From: JAGNZR01 sp051656905
GTDB taxonomy: Bacteria > Fusobacteriota > Fusobacteriia > Fusobacteriales > Fusobacteriaceae
Assembly: GCA_051656905.1 (NCBI GenBank)
Contig: JBOFJQ010000010.1
Span: forward strand, 99,521-163,520
Direction: 5' to 3'
DNA length: 64,000 nt
Of this stretch, positions 8,626 through 16,883 are shown piece after piece. Positions within the stretch are counted from its first letter, which is position 1. Every line of letters starts with the position of its first letter. Below the pieces are notes generated by a model that was not told the origin of the DNA, ran no database searches, and saw nothing but the letters and a program-made list of their open reading frames with translations. Position numbers and translations under genes: made by a program.

Positions 8626-9117
8626 ATGAGTTGTGATAACAAATTGAAAAAAGAATGTTTTGATAAATTAGAAAATTTTATTAATAACATTTCTGACAAA
8701 AACGGGTGTTTAATTACAGTTTTACATCAAGCACAAGAGATTTTTGGATATTTACCACATGAAGTTCAAGAGTTTGTTGCTGAAAAATTAAATTTACCAA
8801 TAGCGAAAGTATATGGAGTAGTAAGTTTTTATCATTTCTTTAAAATGGTACCCCAAGGAAAATACCCGATTTCAGTATGTATGGGAACAGCTTGTTATGT
8901 AAGAGGTGCTGAAAAAGTTCTTGATGAAATTAAGAGAGAACTAGGAATTGAAGTTGGTGAGACTTCTGCCGATGGAATGTTTTCAATCGATGCACTAAGA
9001 TGTGTTGGTGCCTGTGGACTTGCTCCGGTTGTATTAATAGGAAAAGACGTTTATGGAAAAGAAAATGTAAAGGATATGAAATCAATTATAGATTCATATA
9101 GAGCTAAGGAGGCATAA
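8626..9117 (+). CDS. hydC: electron-bifurcating hydrogenase subunit HydC (NuoE-like, [2Fe-2S])
   Basis: A 163-residue member of the 24-kDa NuoE/HoxE family with a thioredoxin-like fold binding one [2Fe-2S] cluster. The four ligands are visible as C85/C90 (SVCMGTACYVRG) and C126/C130 (RCVGACGLAPVV). The N-terminal helical bundle (GCLITVLHQAQEIFGYLPHEVQEFVAE...VYGVVSFYHFF) is typical. With the NuoF-like and [FeFe]-hydrogenase genes downstream it forms a HydABC complex, which in Thermotoga and Acetobacterium couples oxidation of NADH and reduced ferredoxin to H2 production. AGGAGG ribosome site and ATG start. It is the first gene of the operon, behind two candidate promoters. Confidence 0.93.
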   Translation: MSCDNKLKKECFDKLENFINNISDKNGCLITVLHQAQEIFGYLPHEVQEFVAEKLNLPIAKVYGVVSFYHFFKMVPQGKYPISVCMGTACYVRGAEKVLDEIKRELGIEVGETSADGMFSIDALRCVGACGLAPVVLIGKDVYGKENVKDMKSIIDSYRAKEA

Positions 9118-9121
9118 TCTA

Positions 9122-9474
9122 ATGGATAAAAAAATTAAAAATTTAGAAGAATTATTAAAAAAGATTAAAGAGTCTTCAGAATTAGTTGCTATAAGAAAAA
9201 AGTAGAAGGAGAGGATTTAGCACTAAAAATAGTAGTTTGCTTAGCCAGTGAAAGAGAAATAGCTAAGAGCAATACAGATTTAGTGATAGAAACTCTCAAA
9301 AAATATATCTTAGATAAAAATTTAAAGGGAATAGAACTCTATTATTCTAAATTTCAAGGATATGCTGGAGATTATCCAACTTTAAAAATTTATGATAAAG
9401 AAAAAAGAGAAATAGTTTTTGGAAATAAAAATCCAGAAGAAGCTATAGAAATATTAGAGAAATATTACAAATAA
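9122..9474 (+). CDS. Cys-depleted ferredoxin-fold protein interrupted by a -1 frameshift at a slippery heptamer
   Basis: A good ribosome site (AAGGAGG, 9106-9112) serves the ATG at 9122, but that frame stops after 27 codons at a TAG (9203-9205). The -1 frame continues without interruption to 9474. A single -1 shift at A_AAA_AAG (9196-9202) would give one ~117-residue protein. The joined product aligns by eye with the thioredoxin-like [2Fe-2S] domain at the start of HydB: KIVVCLASE against HVLVCGGTGC, and SKFQGYAGDYPTLKI against TGCFGFCEKGPIVKI. Three of four cluster cysteines are lost. In related hyd operons a small (2Fe-2S) ferredoxin-domain gene sits in just this place. Alternatives are a decayed pseudogene, a homopolymer sequencing error (one extra A restores the frame), or translation of only the downstream part from the GTG at 9283. 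Confidence 0.6.
9196..9202 (+). other. candidate -1 ribosomal frameshift site A_AAA_AAG
   Basis: In the frame set by the ATG at 9122, codons AAA (9197-9199) and AAG (9200-9202) follow an A, giving the dnaX-type heptamer. A stop codon lies immediately after it, and a purine-rich GAAGGAGAGG lies at 9205-9214. No strong downstream stem-loop is evident, only ACTA/TAGT at ~9222-9233. Confidence 0.45.
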
Positions 9475-9497
9475 TACTAATGTAGGTAGGAGGAAAT

Positions 9498-11285
9498 ATG
9501 GTACATAAAACTCATGTTCTTGTATGTGGAGGAACAGGTTGTCTTTCATCTAAAAGTGACGATATAATTGACAATATCAATAAGATTGTAAAAGAGAAAA
9601 ATCTGACTAATGAAGTAACTGTAGTAAAAACAGGGTGTTTTGGATTTTGCGAAAAAGGACCAATAGTTAAAATTGTTCCTGATAATACTTTTTATGTAGA
9701 AGTAAAACCGGAAGATGCAGGAAGAATAGTAGAAAACCATATTATTAATAACGAGATCTTAGAAGATAGACTATACATTGACCCAAGAAATAATCAGAAA
9801 GTTAGAGAAGGAGAGCATTTTGAATTCTATAAAAAGCAAATGAGAGTAGCTCTTGCTAATTGTGGAATGATAGATCCTGAAAATATTAATGAATATTTTG
9901 CAGTTGATGGATACAAAGCTTTAGGAGAGATAATAACAACTAAAACACCTCAAGAAGCTATTGATATAATGAAAGCATCTGGATTAAGAGGAAGAGGTGG
10001 AGCTGGATTCCCTACAGGATTAAAATGGCAATTTGCTCATAACTCTAAAGGGGATGTTAAATATGTTGTATGTAATGCTGATGAAGGAGATCCAGGAGCA
10101 TTCATGGATAGATCAATACTTGAAGGAGATCCTCATAATATTATAGAAGGTATGGCAATTTGTGGATACTCTATAGGGGCTTCAAAAGGTCTTGTATATA
10201 TAAGAGCTGAATACCCACTTGCAATAGAAAGATTAAAGAAAGCTATAAGTGATGCTAGAGAGTATGGACTTTTAGGTGATAATATTTTAGGAACTAACTT
10301 CTCTTTTGACATAGAGATAAAATATGGAGCGGGAGCCTTTGTTTGTGGAGAGGAAACAGCTCTTATTCATTCTATGGAAGGGGAAAGAGGAGAGCCTACT
10401 TCTAAACCACCATTCCCAGCAGAATCAGGTTACATGGGAAAACCAACAAATGTAAATAATGTAGAAACATTAGCAAATATAACAAAAATATTTTTAAATG
10501 GTCCAGAATGGTTTAAGGCTATAGGAACTGAAAAATCAGCTGGTACAAAAGTATTTGCTCTTGCAGGAAAAATAAATAATGTTGGATTAGTTGAAGTTCC
10601 AATGGGAACAACGCTAAGAGAGGTTATTTTTGAAATTGGTGGAGGAATAAAAAACGGTAAAAAGTTTAAGGCAGTTCAGACAGGTGGACCTTCTGGAGGA
10701 TGTTTAACTGAAAAAGATTTAGATACTCCAATAGACTTTGATAACTTAGTAGCTAAAGGATCTATGATGGGATCTGGAGGTATGATAGTTATGGATGAGG
10801 ATGACTGTATGGTTGCAGTTTCTAAATTCTATCTAGAGTTTACAGTTGATGAATCATGTGGTAAATGTACACCATGTAGAATAGGAAATACAAGATTATT
10901 TGAAATATTAGAAAAAATTACTCAAGGAAAAGGAACAATGAAAGATTTAACAACACTTAGAGAACTTTCTGAAACAATAAAAGTTACTTCACTTTGTGGA
11001 TTAGGTCAAACATCTCCAAATCCTATTTTATCAACATTAAATCAATTTTGGGATGAATACGTAGCTCACGTTACTGAGAAAAAATGTCCAGCGGGTAGAT
11101 GTACATCTCTTCTTAAATATGTAATAAATGATAAGTGTATTGGATGTACGGCTTGTGCAAGAGTTTGTCCTGTAAACTGTATCAGTGGAAAAGTAAAAGA
11201 AAAACATATGATTAATCAAGATAAATGTATTAAATGCGGTGCATGTCAAACAACATGTAAATTTAAAGCAATTGACAAGATTTAA
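9498..11285 (+). CDS. hydB: electron-bifurcating hydrogenase subunit HydB (NuoF-like flavoprotein)
   Basis: A 595-residue NuoF-type subunit that binds FMN and NAD(H). The N-terminal ~85 residues are a thioredoxin-like [2Fe-2S] domain with C10, C15, C47 and C51. The central NuoF domain shows the GRGGAGFPTGLKW and CNADEGDPGAFMDR nucleotide/FMN motifs and KYGAGAFVCGEETALIHSMEG. A [4Fe-4S] site follows (ESCGKCTPCRIGN plus a downstream SLCGLG cysteine). The C-terminal ~55 residues carry two [4Fe-4S] ferredoxin motifs (CIGCTACARVCPVNC and CIKCGACQTTC). This extended layout is that of HydB of HydABC bifurcating hydrogenases rather than of respiratory NuoF. A GTAGGAGG ribosome site precedes the ATG. 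Confidence 0.95.
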   Translation: MVHKTHVLVCGGTGCLSSKSDDIIDNINKIVKEKNLTNEVTVVKTGCFGFCEKGPIVKIVPDNTFYVEVKPEDAGRIVENHIINNEILEDRLYIDPRNNQKVREGEHFEFYKKQMRVALANCGMIDPENINEYFAVDGYKALGEIITTKTPQEAIDIMKASGLRGRGGAGFPTGLKWQFAHNSKGDVKYVVCNADEGDPGAFMDRSILEGDPHNIIEGMAICGYSIGASKGLVYIRAEYPLAIERLKKAISDAREYGLLGDNILGTNFSFDIEIKYGAGAFVCGEETALIHSMEGERGEPTSKPPFPAESGYMGKPTNVNNVETLANITKIFLNGPEWFKAIGTEKSAGTKVFALAGKINNVGLVEVPMGTTLREVIFEIGGGIKNGKKFKAVQTGGPSGGCLTEKDLDTPIDFDNLVAKGSMMGSGGMIVMDEDDCMVAVSKFYLEFTVDESCGKCTPCRIGNTRLFEILEKITQGKGTMKDLTTLRELSETIKVTSLCGLGQTSPNPILSTLNQFWDEYVAHVTEKKCPAGRCTSLLKYVINDKCIGCTACARVCPVNCISGKVKEKHMINQDKCIKCGACQTTCKFKAIDKI

Positions 11286-11302
11286 TTGGGAGGGTAATCT
11301 AA

Positions 11303-13057
11303 ATGGAAATAATAAAAGTAACCATAGATGGCAAGGAAGTAGAAACGGTAAAAGGGGCTACAATCCTTGCAGCAGCTAAAACAATTGGAATTAAAATTCC
11401 CACACTATGTCACCTTGAAATTGCAGAGTTTGGTTTAAAAAATAACTGTGCCTCATGCAGAATTTGTGTAGTTGAAGTAGAAGGTAGAGGAAACCTTGCT
11501 CCAGCTTGTGCAACTCCAGTTACAGAAGGAATGAAAATAACTACACACTCAGCAAAAGTAATGCAAAAGAGAAGAATGGTTTTGGAACTTTTGTTATCTG
11601 ACCATCCTAAAGATTGTTTAGTATGTTCTAAAAATGGAGATTGCGAGTTGCAAACTCTTGCATCTGAATTTGGAATTAGAGATATTAGATTTGAAGGGAA
11701 AAGATCAACTTATAAAAAAGAGGTTTCACCTTCAATAATAAGAGATATTGATAAATGTATCATGTGTAAAAGATGTTCAACTATGTGTAATGAAATTCAA
11801 ACATGTGGAGTTTTATCAACTATTGATAGAGGTTTTGGAGCTGTAGTATCAACAGCTTATCAGCAAAATTTAGAGACAACACCATGTACTTACTGTGGGC
11901 AATGTGTTGCAGTATGTCCAGTTGGAGCTTTATCTGAAAAAGATAATACTTGGGATTTAGTAGAAGCAATAGCAAATCCTAAAAAGAAAGTTATTGTACA
12001 AGTTGCACCAGCAGTTAGAGTAGCTTTAGGAGAAGAGTTTGGATTACCAGCGGGAACAGATGTTACAGGTAAAATGGTAGCCGCTTTAAGAACTTTAGGG
12101 TTCGATGAAGTGTTTGATACAAACTGGGCAGCAGACCTTACAATAATGGAAGAGGGATCAGAGTTTATAGATAGATTAACTAAGCACTTAGCAGGGGATA
12201 AAACAGTTAAATTACCACTTTTAACATCATGTTGTCCAGCTTGGGTAAACTTCTTTGAATATAATTTCCCAGATATGTTAGATATACCTTCAACAGCTAA
12301 ATCACCACAACAGATGTTTGGAGCAGTAGCTAAAAATATTTGGGCAAAAGAAGAAGGTATTGATAGAAATGATTTAGTAGTAGTTTCTGTAATGCCATGT
12401 CTAGCTAAAAAATACGAGGCTGCAAGACCTGAATTTTCAAAAGATGGAAATCCAGATGTAGATTTCTCTATATCGACAAGAGAGTTAGCGCATTTATTAA
12501 AACAAGCTAACATTAATCTATTAAATATGGAAGAGGAAGAATTTGATAATCCTTTAGGATTCTCAACAGGAGCTGCAGATATATTTGGTAGAACAGGTGG
12601 AGTTATAGAGGCCGCAGTAAGAACTATATATGAAGTTGTAACAAAGAAAGAGCTAGAGAATGTAGACTTTGTTCAGTTAAGAGGTATGGAAGCTGTTAGA
12701 GCAGCAGAAGTAGATGTTGATGGAGTGAAAGTAAGAATTGGTATAGCTCATGGACTTGGAGCAGCAAGACAGTTATTAGAAAAAGTAAGAAGTGGAGAAG
12801 AAAAGTTTCATGCTATAGAAATAATGGCATGTAAAGGTGGATGTGTAGGTGGAGGAGGACAACCTTTCCATCATGGAAATGTAGAGATTATAAAAGCAAG
12901 AACAGCAGGAATTCAAGCTATTGATAGCGGAAAAGAGCTAAGAAAATCTCACAAAAATGAGTATGTGATGTCTATATATGAGAAGCATTTAGGTGCTCCA
13001 TTAAGTCACAAAGCACATGATTTATTACATACACACTATTTTTCTAAAAAAAAATAA
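11303..13057 (+). CDS. hydA: [FeFe] hydrogenase catalytic subunit HydA
   Basis: A 584-residue [FeFe] hydrogenase that reversibly makes H2. Domain order: N-terminal plant-type [2Fe-2S] (C36, C49, C52, C69), a His-Cys3 [4Fe-4S] motif (HPKDCLVCSKNGDCELQ), two [4Fe-4S] ferredoxin motifs (CIMCKRCSTMC and CTYCGQCVAVCPVG), then the H-cluster domain. All three H-cluster signatures are intact: TSCCPAW (residue ~308), MPCLAKKYE (~364) and MACKGGCVGGGG (~508). With HydC and HydB this gives a group A3-type trimeric bifurcating enzyme. Unlike the Thermotoga subunit, there is no extra C-terminal [2Fe-2S] domain. Maturases HydE, HydF and HydG are not in the window. Starts 17 bases after hydB. Confidence 0.97.
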   Translation: MEIIKVTIDGKEVETVKGATILAAAKTIGIKIPTLCHLEIAEFGLKNNCASCRICVVEVEGRGNLAPACATPVTEGMKITTHSAKVMQKRRMVLELLLSDHPKDCLVCSKNGDCELQTLASEFGIRDIRFEGKRSTYKKEVSPSIIRDIDKCIMCKRCSTMCNEIQTCGVLSTIDRGFGAVVSTAYQQNLETTPCTYCGQCVAVCPVGALSEKDNTWDLVEAIANPKKKVIVQVAPAVRVALGEEFGLPAGTDVTGKMVAALRTLGFDEVFDTNWAADLTIMEEGSEFIDRLTKHLAGDKTVKLPLLTSCCPAWVNFFEYNFPDMLDIPSTAKSPQQMFGAVAKNIWAKEEGIDRNDLVVVSVMPCLAKKYEAARPEFSKDGNPDVDFSISTRELAHLLKQANINLLNMEEEEFDNPLGFSTGAADIFGRTGGVIEAAVRTIYEVVTKKELENVDFVQLRGMEAVRAAEVDVDGVKVRIGIAHGLGAARQLLEKVRSGEEKFHAIEIMACKGGCVGGGGQPFHHGNVEIIKARTAGIQAIDSGKELRKSHKNEYVMSIYEKHLGAPLSHKAHDLLHTHYFSKKK

Positions 13058-13083
13058 CAAAATAAAATAAAATTGCAATAAAG

Positions 13084-13117
13084 CTAAGGGATTTCTTAAA
13101 GTTAAGAGATCCCTTAG
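13084..13117 (+). terminator. hairpin terminator after the hydrogenase operon
   Basis: A 16-base-arm hairpin (CTAAGGGAT.. with ..ATCCCTTAG, one mismatch) with a two-base loop. The T tract after it is short (TGATTTTATG), so termination may be incomplete. Confidence 0.65.
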
Positions 13118-13146
13118 TGATTTTATGAAATAAGGTTGCTTAAATT

Positions 13147-13175
13147 TTGACAAAAGTCAATAGATATACTATAAT
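13147..13175 (+). promoter_or_regulatory. consensus promoter for the M20 peptidase gene
   Basis: Perfect TTGACA (13147-13152) and perfect TATAAT (13170-13175) with a 17-base spacer, 43 bases before the start codon. One of the strongest promoters in the window. Confidence 0.8.
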
Positions 13176-13218
13176 TAATTATATTTCTAATATTATAAAG
13201 CGAGGGGGATAAAGATTA

Positions 13219-14325
13219 ATGTTTAATCAAGAAAGATTAGTGGGTAATTTTTTAAATATGGTAAAAATATCTTCTCCATCATTAAAAGAGCGTGAGATGG
13301 CAGATTATTTAAAAAATGAATTAAAAGATTTGGGATTAGAGATAGAAGAGGACAATGCTGGAAGCAAAATCGGAGGAAACTCTGGGAATATAGTTGCTGT
13401 ATTAAAAGCGCCAGGAAAGAAGAAGATATTATTCAGTTCTCATATGGATACAGTTTCTCCTTGTGAAAAAATAACTCCAATAATGGAAAATGGAATTATT
13501 AAAACAGATGGTACGTCAGTTTTAGGTGGAGATGACAAGGCTGGAATAGCTGCAATCATCGAAATGATTAGAATGATAAAAGAGTCAGGAGTAGATCATC
13601 CAGAAATTATAGCTGTATTCTCTGTTGCAGAGGAAATAGGACTTTTAGGAGCTAAGTACTTTGATTTAGACAAATATAAACCAGATTATGCGTTTATTAT
13701 TGATTCAGGTGGAGCGCCAGGTTCGGCAGTTATACAAACTCCATTTGCTGCAAAAGGTGAAATAAAAGTAATAGGAAAAACTGCTCATGCAGGAGTAGCT
13801 CCAGAGCTAGGGATAAATGCTTTAATGGTAGCTTCTCATGCTATAACAAAATTAAGATTAGGAAGAATTGATGCTGAAACAACATCAAACATAGGTATTG
13901 TAAAAGGTGGACAAGCTGTAAATATAGTTATGCCAGAAGTATCTATGATGTATGAGGCTAGAAGTTTTAAAGGGGAAACTTTAGACGCTTTATTAGCAGA
14001 AACTTTTGATATCTTTGAAAAAACTACAGCACAATTTGGGGCTAAATTTGAGCATTCAGTTGTAAAAGGATATAAAGGATATAAATTAGAAGATGGATGC
14101 GAAATTTTAAATGTATTTGAAAAGGCATGTTCAGCTTCTGGAGCAGACTTCAAAAAAGTTTCTTCAGGTGGAGGATGCGACGCAAACATCTACAGTGGAA
14201 AAGGGATTGTCTCTATAAATATGGGTATCGGAATGAGTAAGGTTCATACGAATGATGAATTTATAAAAATAGAAGACATAGTTAATTGTACAAAACTTAT
14301 TTATGAAATAGCGAAAGGATTTTAA
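13219..14325 (+). CDS. M20-family metallopeptidase, PepT-like
   Basis: A 368-residue cytoplasmic zinc peptidase of the M20 family, closest in pattern to the PepT-like (TIGR01883-type) peptidases that cleave short peptides. Metal and catalytic motifs are present: FSSHMDTVSP (His ligand and Asp), LGGDDKAG (bridging Asp), SVAEEIGLLGA (general-base Glu pair), FIIDSGGAPG, and the C-terminal KVHTNDEFI His. The central dimerisation insert is GKTAHAGVAPELGINA. A GCGAGGGGG ribosome site precedes the ATG. Behind a consensus promoter it heads a run of same-strand genes (mreC, LolA-like, recO). The exact substrate cannot be read from the sequence. Confidence 0.88.
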   Translation: MFNQERLVGNFLNMVKISSPSLKEREMADYLKNELKDLGLEIEEDNAGSKIGGNSGNIVAVLKAPGKKKILFSSHMDTVSPCEKITPIMENGIIKTDGTSVLGGDDKAGIAAIIEMIRMIKESGVDHPEIIAVFSVAEEIGLLGAKYFDLDKYKPDYAFIIDSGGAPGSAVIQTPFAAKGEIKVIGKTAHAGVAPELGINALMVASHAITKLRLGRIDAETTSNIGIVKGGQAVNIVMPEVSMMYEARSFKGETLDALLAETFDIFEKTTAQFGAKFEHSVVKGYKGYKLEDGCEILNVFEKACSASGADFKKVSSGGGCDANIYSGKGIVSINMGIGMSKVHTNDEFIKIEDIVNCTKLIYEIAKGF

Positions 14326-14332
14326 ATAGAAA

Positions 14333-15127
14333 ATGTTAAAACTAAAAAAGGAAAATAAGAAAAAAGTATTAGTAATTTTAGTTGTAGTAGCATTTATCTC
14401 TTTTTTAGTTAAAAATAAAATTAAACTTGTTACAGAGGTAACAAGTTTAATTTTTAATCCTATTCAATCAAAGATTTATAAAACTGAAGGAAATATAGAA
14501 AATTTCGGGAAAGGTATTTTAAATTTTAAAGAGTTGGTAAAAGAGAATAATGATAATAGAGCTAAAGTTGCACTATTAGAAACAGAGGCACATTTATATA
14601 GAAATTTACAAAGTGAAAATGAAAGATTAAAAAAATTACTAGAAATAAAAAATGAGAGACCTGATTTGAAAATAGGAATAGTAATTTTTAGACATATCTA
14701 TGATTTGTATAAAAATTTTACAATTAATTTAGGTGAAGAAGAGAAGATAAAAAAAAATATGGTTGCTGTTATTGGTAATAATTTAGTAGGAAAAGTGGTT
14801 TCAGTATCACAAGATCACTCAATTGTAGAAACTATAAATAGTGAAGATTTTAACATTAGCGTAATTAACGATTTGCAAGTTTTAGGAATAGTAAAGGGGA
14901 ATGAAGATGACCCTAGAAAGTTAATATTTATACCTTCTGTTAGTGATGAAAATGTAAATATTGGAGATACAATATATACTTCTGGAGTTAGTGATGTTTA
15001 TCCTAAAGGATTGATTGTTGGGAAAATTATATCTAAATCAAAAGAAGAAGAGATGTTTTCAGTTGAACCGAGTGTAGATGTTTCTAAATTAACTGAAGTC
15101 ATAATTATAGGAAAGGGTGTTGAGTAA
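14333..15127 (+). CDS. mreC: rod shape-determining protein MreC
   Basis: A 264-residue cell-shape protein, anchored by one N-terminal membrane segment (residues ~11-27), then a coiled coil (residues ~55-105, LLETEAHLYRNLQSENERLKKLLEIKN) and a beta-rich periplasmic domain (KNMVAVIGNNLVGKVVSVSQDHSIVETI ... VNIGDTIYTSGVSDVYPKGLIVGKI), all typical of MreC. MreC links the MreB cytoskeleton to peptidoglycan synthases in elongating cells. mreB and mreD are not adjacent, unlike the usual mreBCD order. The nearest ribosome site (AAAGGA) is ~13 bases before the ATG, so initiation may be weak or coupled to the upstream gene, which ends only 7 bases earlier. Confidence 0.92.
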   Translation: MLKLKKENKKKVLVILVVVAFISFLVKNKIKLVTEVTSLIFNPIQSKIYKTEGNIENFGKGILNFKELVKENNDNRAKVALLETEAHLYRNLQSENERLKKLLEIKNERPDLKIGIVIFRHIYDLYKNFTINLGEEEKIKKNMVAVIGNNLVGKVVSVSQDHSIVETINSEDFNISVINDLQVLGIVKGNEDDPRKLIFIPSVSDENVNIGDTIYTSGVSDVYPKGLIVGKIISKSKEEEMFSVEPSVDVSKLTEVIIIGKGVE

Positions 15128-15706
15128 TTGAAAAGAGTTTTTTTTGTTTTTTTGTTTTTTTGTAATGTTTTATTTTCAGAATTGACTTCAAATATAAATA
15201 GTTTATCCTCAATAAAAAGTCTAAAGTTAAATGCAAAAGAGAGTTTTAATGATGGTAAAAATAAACGAATAGCGGAATATGAATTAAGTATAGAACTTCC
15301 AGATAGAATGAAGAAAGTACAATTTTTGCCAGAAATAAATAAAGGTGAAATATATATATATTCGAAAGATGAAAGAATAGTTTATCTTCCTTTTTTTAAT
15401 GAGGTTACAAAAGGAAAGATACCTGTAGGTGAAGCCAGTGTCGTGGATTACCTAAATAGAATTATTGAGTTAGAAAAAAAAGATAAAAATTTTAAAGAAG
15501 ATTTTAATAAGAATTCTAGTGTTGTTTTTCAGAGTAAAGATAATGAAAGAATAATATTAAATAATATAAAAAATATAGATGGATTTAGATTTCCAACAAA
15601 TATAGAAGTTTATAGTGGCGAAAATAAAGTTTTAGATATAATCTTAGATAATATATCTTTTAACCCAAAATTTGAAAAAGATGAATTTCAGCTGAAAAAT
15701 GAATAG
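15128..15706 (+). CDS. LolA-like outer-membrane lipoprotein-sorting protein
   Basis: A 192-residue exported protein starting with TTG directly after the mreC stop codon, with AAAGGGTG upstream. Residues 1-17 form a signal peptide (cleavage after LFS). The mature part alternates beta strands with a fold pattern like LolA/LolB: an antiparallel sheet, a GEIYIYSKDERIVYLPFFNEV segment, and an ending of DNISFNPKFEKDEFQL, close to the usual LolA C-terminal NxxLxxxxFxF pattern. LolA proteins carry lipoproteins across the periplasm. No catalytic motif is expected. The match is structural pattern rather than strong sequence identity, so the call is tentative. Overlaps the start of recO by 8 bases. Confidence 0.55.
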   Translation: MKRVFFVFLFFCNVLFSELTSNINSLSSIKSLKLNAKESFNDGKNKRIAEYELSIELPDRMKKVQFLPEINKGEIYIYSKDERIVYLPFFNEVTKGKIPVGEASVVDYLNRIIELEKKDKNFKEDFNKNSSVVFQSKDNERIILNNIKNIDGFRFPTNIEVYSGENKVLDIILDNISFNPKFEKDEFQLKNE

Positions 15707-16367
15707 ACTACAGTGTGAAGGGATTATAATTTATAAAGAAGATTATAGTGAAGCTGATATTAGGATAGTAGTTCTTACAAATACTAATGGATTAATAAAC
15801 TTTTATATAAAAGGAATAAGAAAAACTAAAAAAAGAGATGTTGCAGCTGTTGATATTTTAGCTTATTCTAAACTAAATTTAATAAGAAAGAATGATACAT
15901 ATAATATTCAAGATATTGAATTATTAAAAGATTTTTCTAATATAAAAAAAGATTTAGATAAACTTTACCTAAGTATATATTTATTAGATATTATAAAAAA
16001 GATACTAGTAGAGGAAGATTGTAGAGAGAAAGAGTTTTTATTACTAAAAAATACTCTTGATTATATGGAAAATCAAGATAAAAAAGAAAATCAGTTACTT
16101 GTAGTAGCATTTTTTCTTTTTAGAATAATAAAATTTGAAGGGGTATATTTCAATAGTATAAATAACTTTTTTCAAGATAAAAAAGAGAGTGATTTTTTAG
16201 AAGAGAAAGAAATATTAAAGAAATTTATAGAAAACAGGGTAAAAGATATTGGTTTAGAAGAATTAAATGAAAAAGTAATTTTTAGACTTATCTTATTATT
16301 GGAAGATTATATTAATAATCAATTGGAAATTAACTTAAATATTCGGGAAATATTAATAAAATATTGA
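15699..16367 (+). CDS. recO: DNA repair protein RecO
   Basis: A 222-residue RecO-family protein that acts with RecF/RecR to load RecA at single-strand gaps. The N-terminal OB fold is clear (CEGIIIYKEDYSEADIRIVVLTNTNGLINFYIKGIRKTK) and the rest is the helical C-terminal domain. The zinc-finger cysteines found in some RecO proteins are not evident. Its start codon lies inside the end of the LolA-like gene, implying translational coupling. The gene is somewhat divergent and AT-rich, as RecO usually is. Confidence 0.85.
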   Translation: MNRLQCEGIIIYKEDYSEADIRIVVLTNTNGLINFYIKGIRKTKKRDVAAVDILAYSKLNLIRKNDTYNIQDIELLKDFSNIKKDLDKLYLSIYLLDIIKKILVEEDCREKEFLLLKNTLDYMENQDKKENQLLVVAFFLFRIIKFEGVYFNSINNFFQDKKESDFLEEKEILKKFIENRVKDIGLEELNEKVIFRLILLLEDYINNQLEINLNIREILIKY

Positions 16368-16414
16368 AAATATAGAAAATATGGAATATAAAAGAATTAT
16401 TGGAGTGTAATATT

Positions 16415-16882
16415 ATGCAAAAAATAAGAATAGTAGATTATATGGATGAGAATTTAATATCTTTGAGTTTAACTTCTAGGAATAAAGAAGATTTATTAAA
16501 AGAAGTTACTAATTTAATATCTAATTCTGAAAAAATAAAAGATTCGAAAGAGATATTAGATGCTTTACAAAAAAGAGAACAAGTTGGAAGTACAGGAATT
16601 GGAAAAGGGGTTGCAATACCTCATGCAAAGACTGAAGCAGTTGAAAGCTTAACGATAGCTTTTGGAATTACAAAAGATATGATAGATTATAAGTCTTTAG
16701 ATAATGAAAAAGTTAATATGTTTTTCATTTTCGCTTCACCACTTAAAGACAGTCAAATTTATTTGAAAGTTTTAGCAAGAATTTCAAGGTTGATAAGAGA
16801 TGAAGAGTTTAGGAAAAGAATCTATTTATGTAAAACAGCAAAAGAGATTATAGAAGTAATAAAAGAAGAAGAGGGAAGTTAA
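16415..16882 (+). CDS. PTS EIIA protein, fructose/nitrogen (PtsN) type
   Basis: A 155-residue stand-alone EIIA domain of the fructose-mannitol family. The phosphorylatable histidine is in GKGVAIPHAKTEAV, preceded by the REQVGSTGIG motif; SLTIAFGITKDMIDY and VNMFFIFASP follow as in PtsN and FruA EIIA domains. No EIIB or EIIC is adjacent, so a regulatory (PtsN-like) role is as likely as sugar uptake. Its phosphate would come from the HPr and EI encoded at 52.8-54.8 kb. I chose the ATG at 16415, with GGAG at 16402-16405, over an in-frame TTG at 16400 that overlaps the ribosome site. Confidence 0.88.
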   Translation: MQKIRIVDYMDENLISLSLTSRNKEDLLKEVTNLISNSEKIKDSKEILDALQKREQVGSTGIGKGVAIPHAKTEAVESLTIAFGITKDMIDYKSLDNEKVNMFFIFASPLKDSQIYLKVLARISRLIRDEEFRKRIYLCKTAKEIIEVIKEEEGS

Positions 16883-16883
16883 T

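Noticed and set aside
11890..12513. A 207-codon open frame on the minus strand opposite hydA
   Set aside because: It is entirely antisense to the H-cluster domain of hydA, has no recognisable domain and no convincing ribosome site; it reflects codon bias of the real gene.
13836..14189. A 117-codon minus-strand frame within the M20 peptidase gene
   Set aside because: Antisense to conserved peptidase sequence and lacking expression signals.
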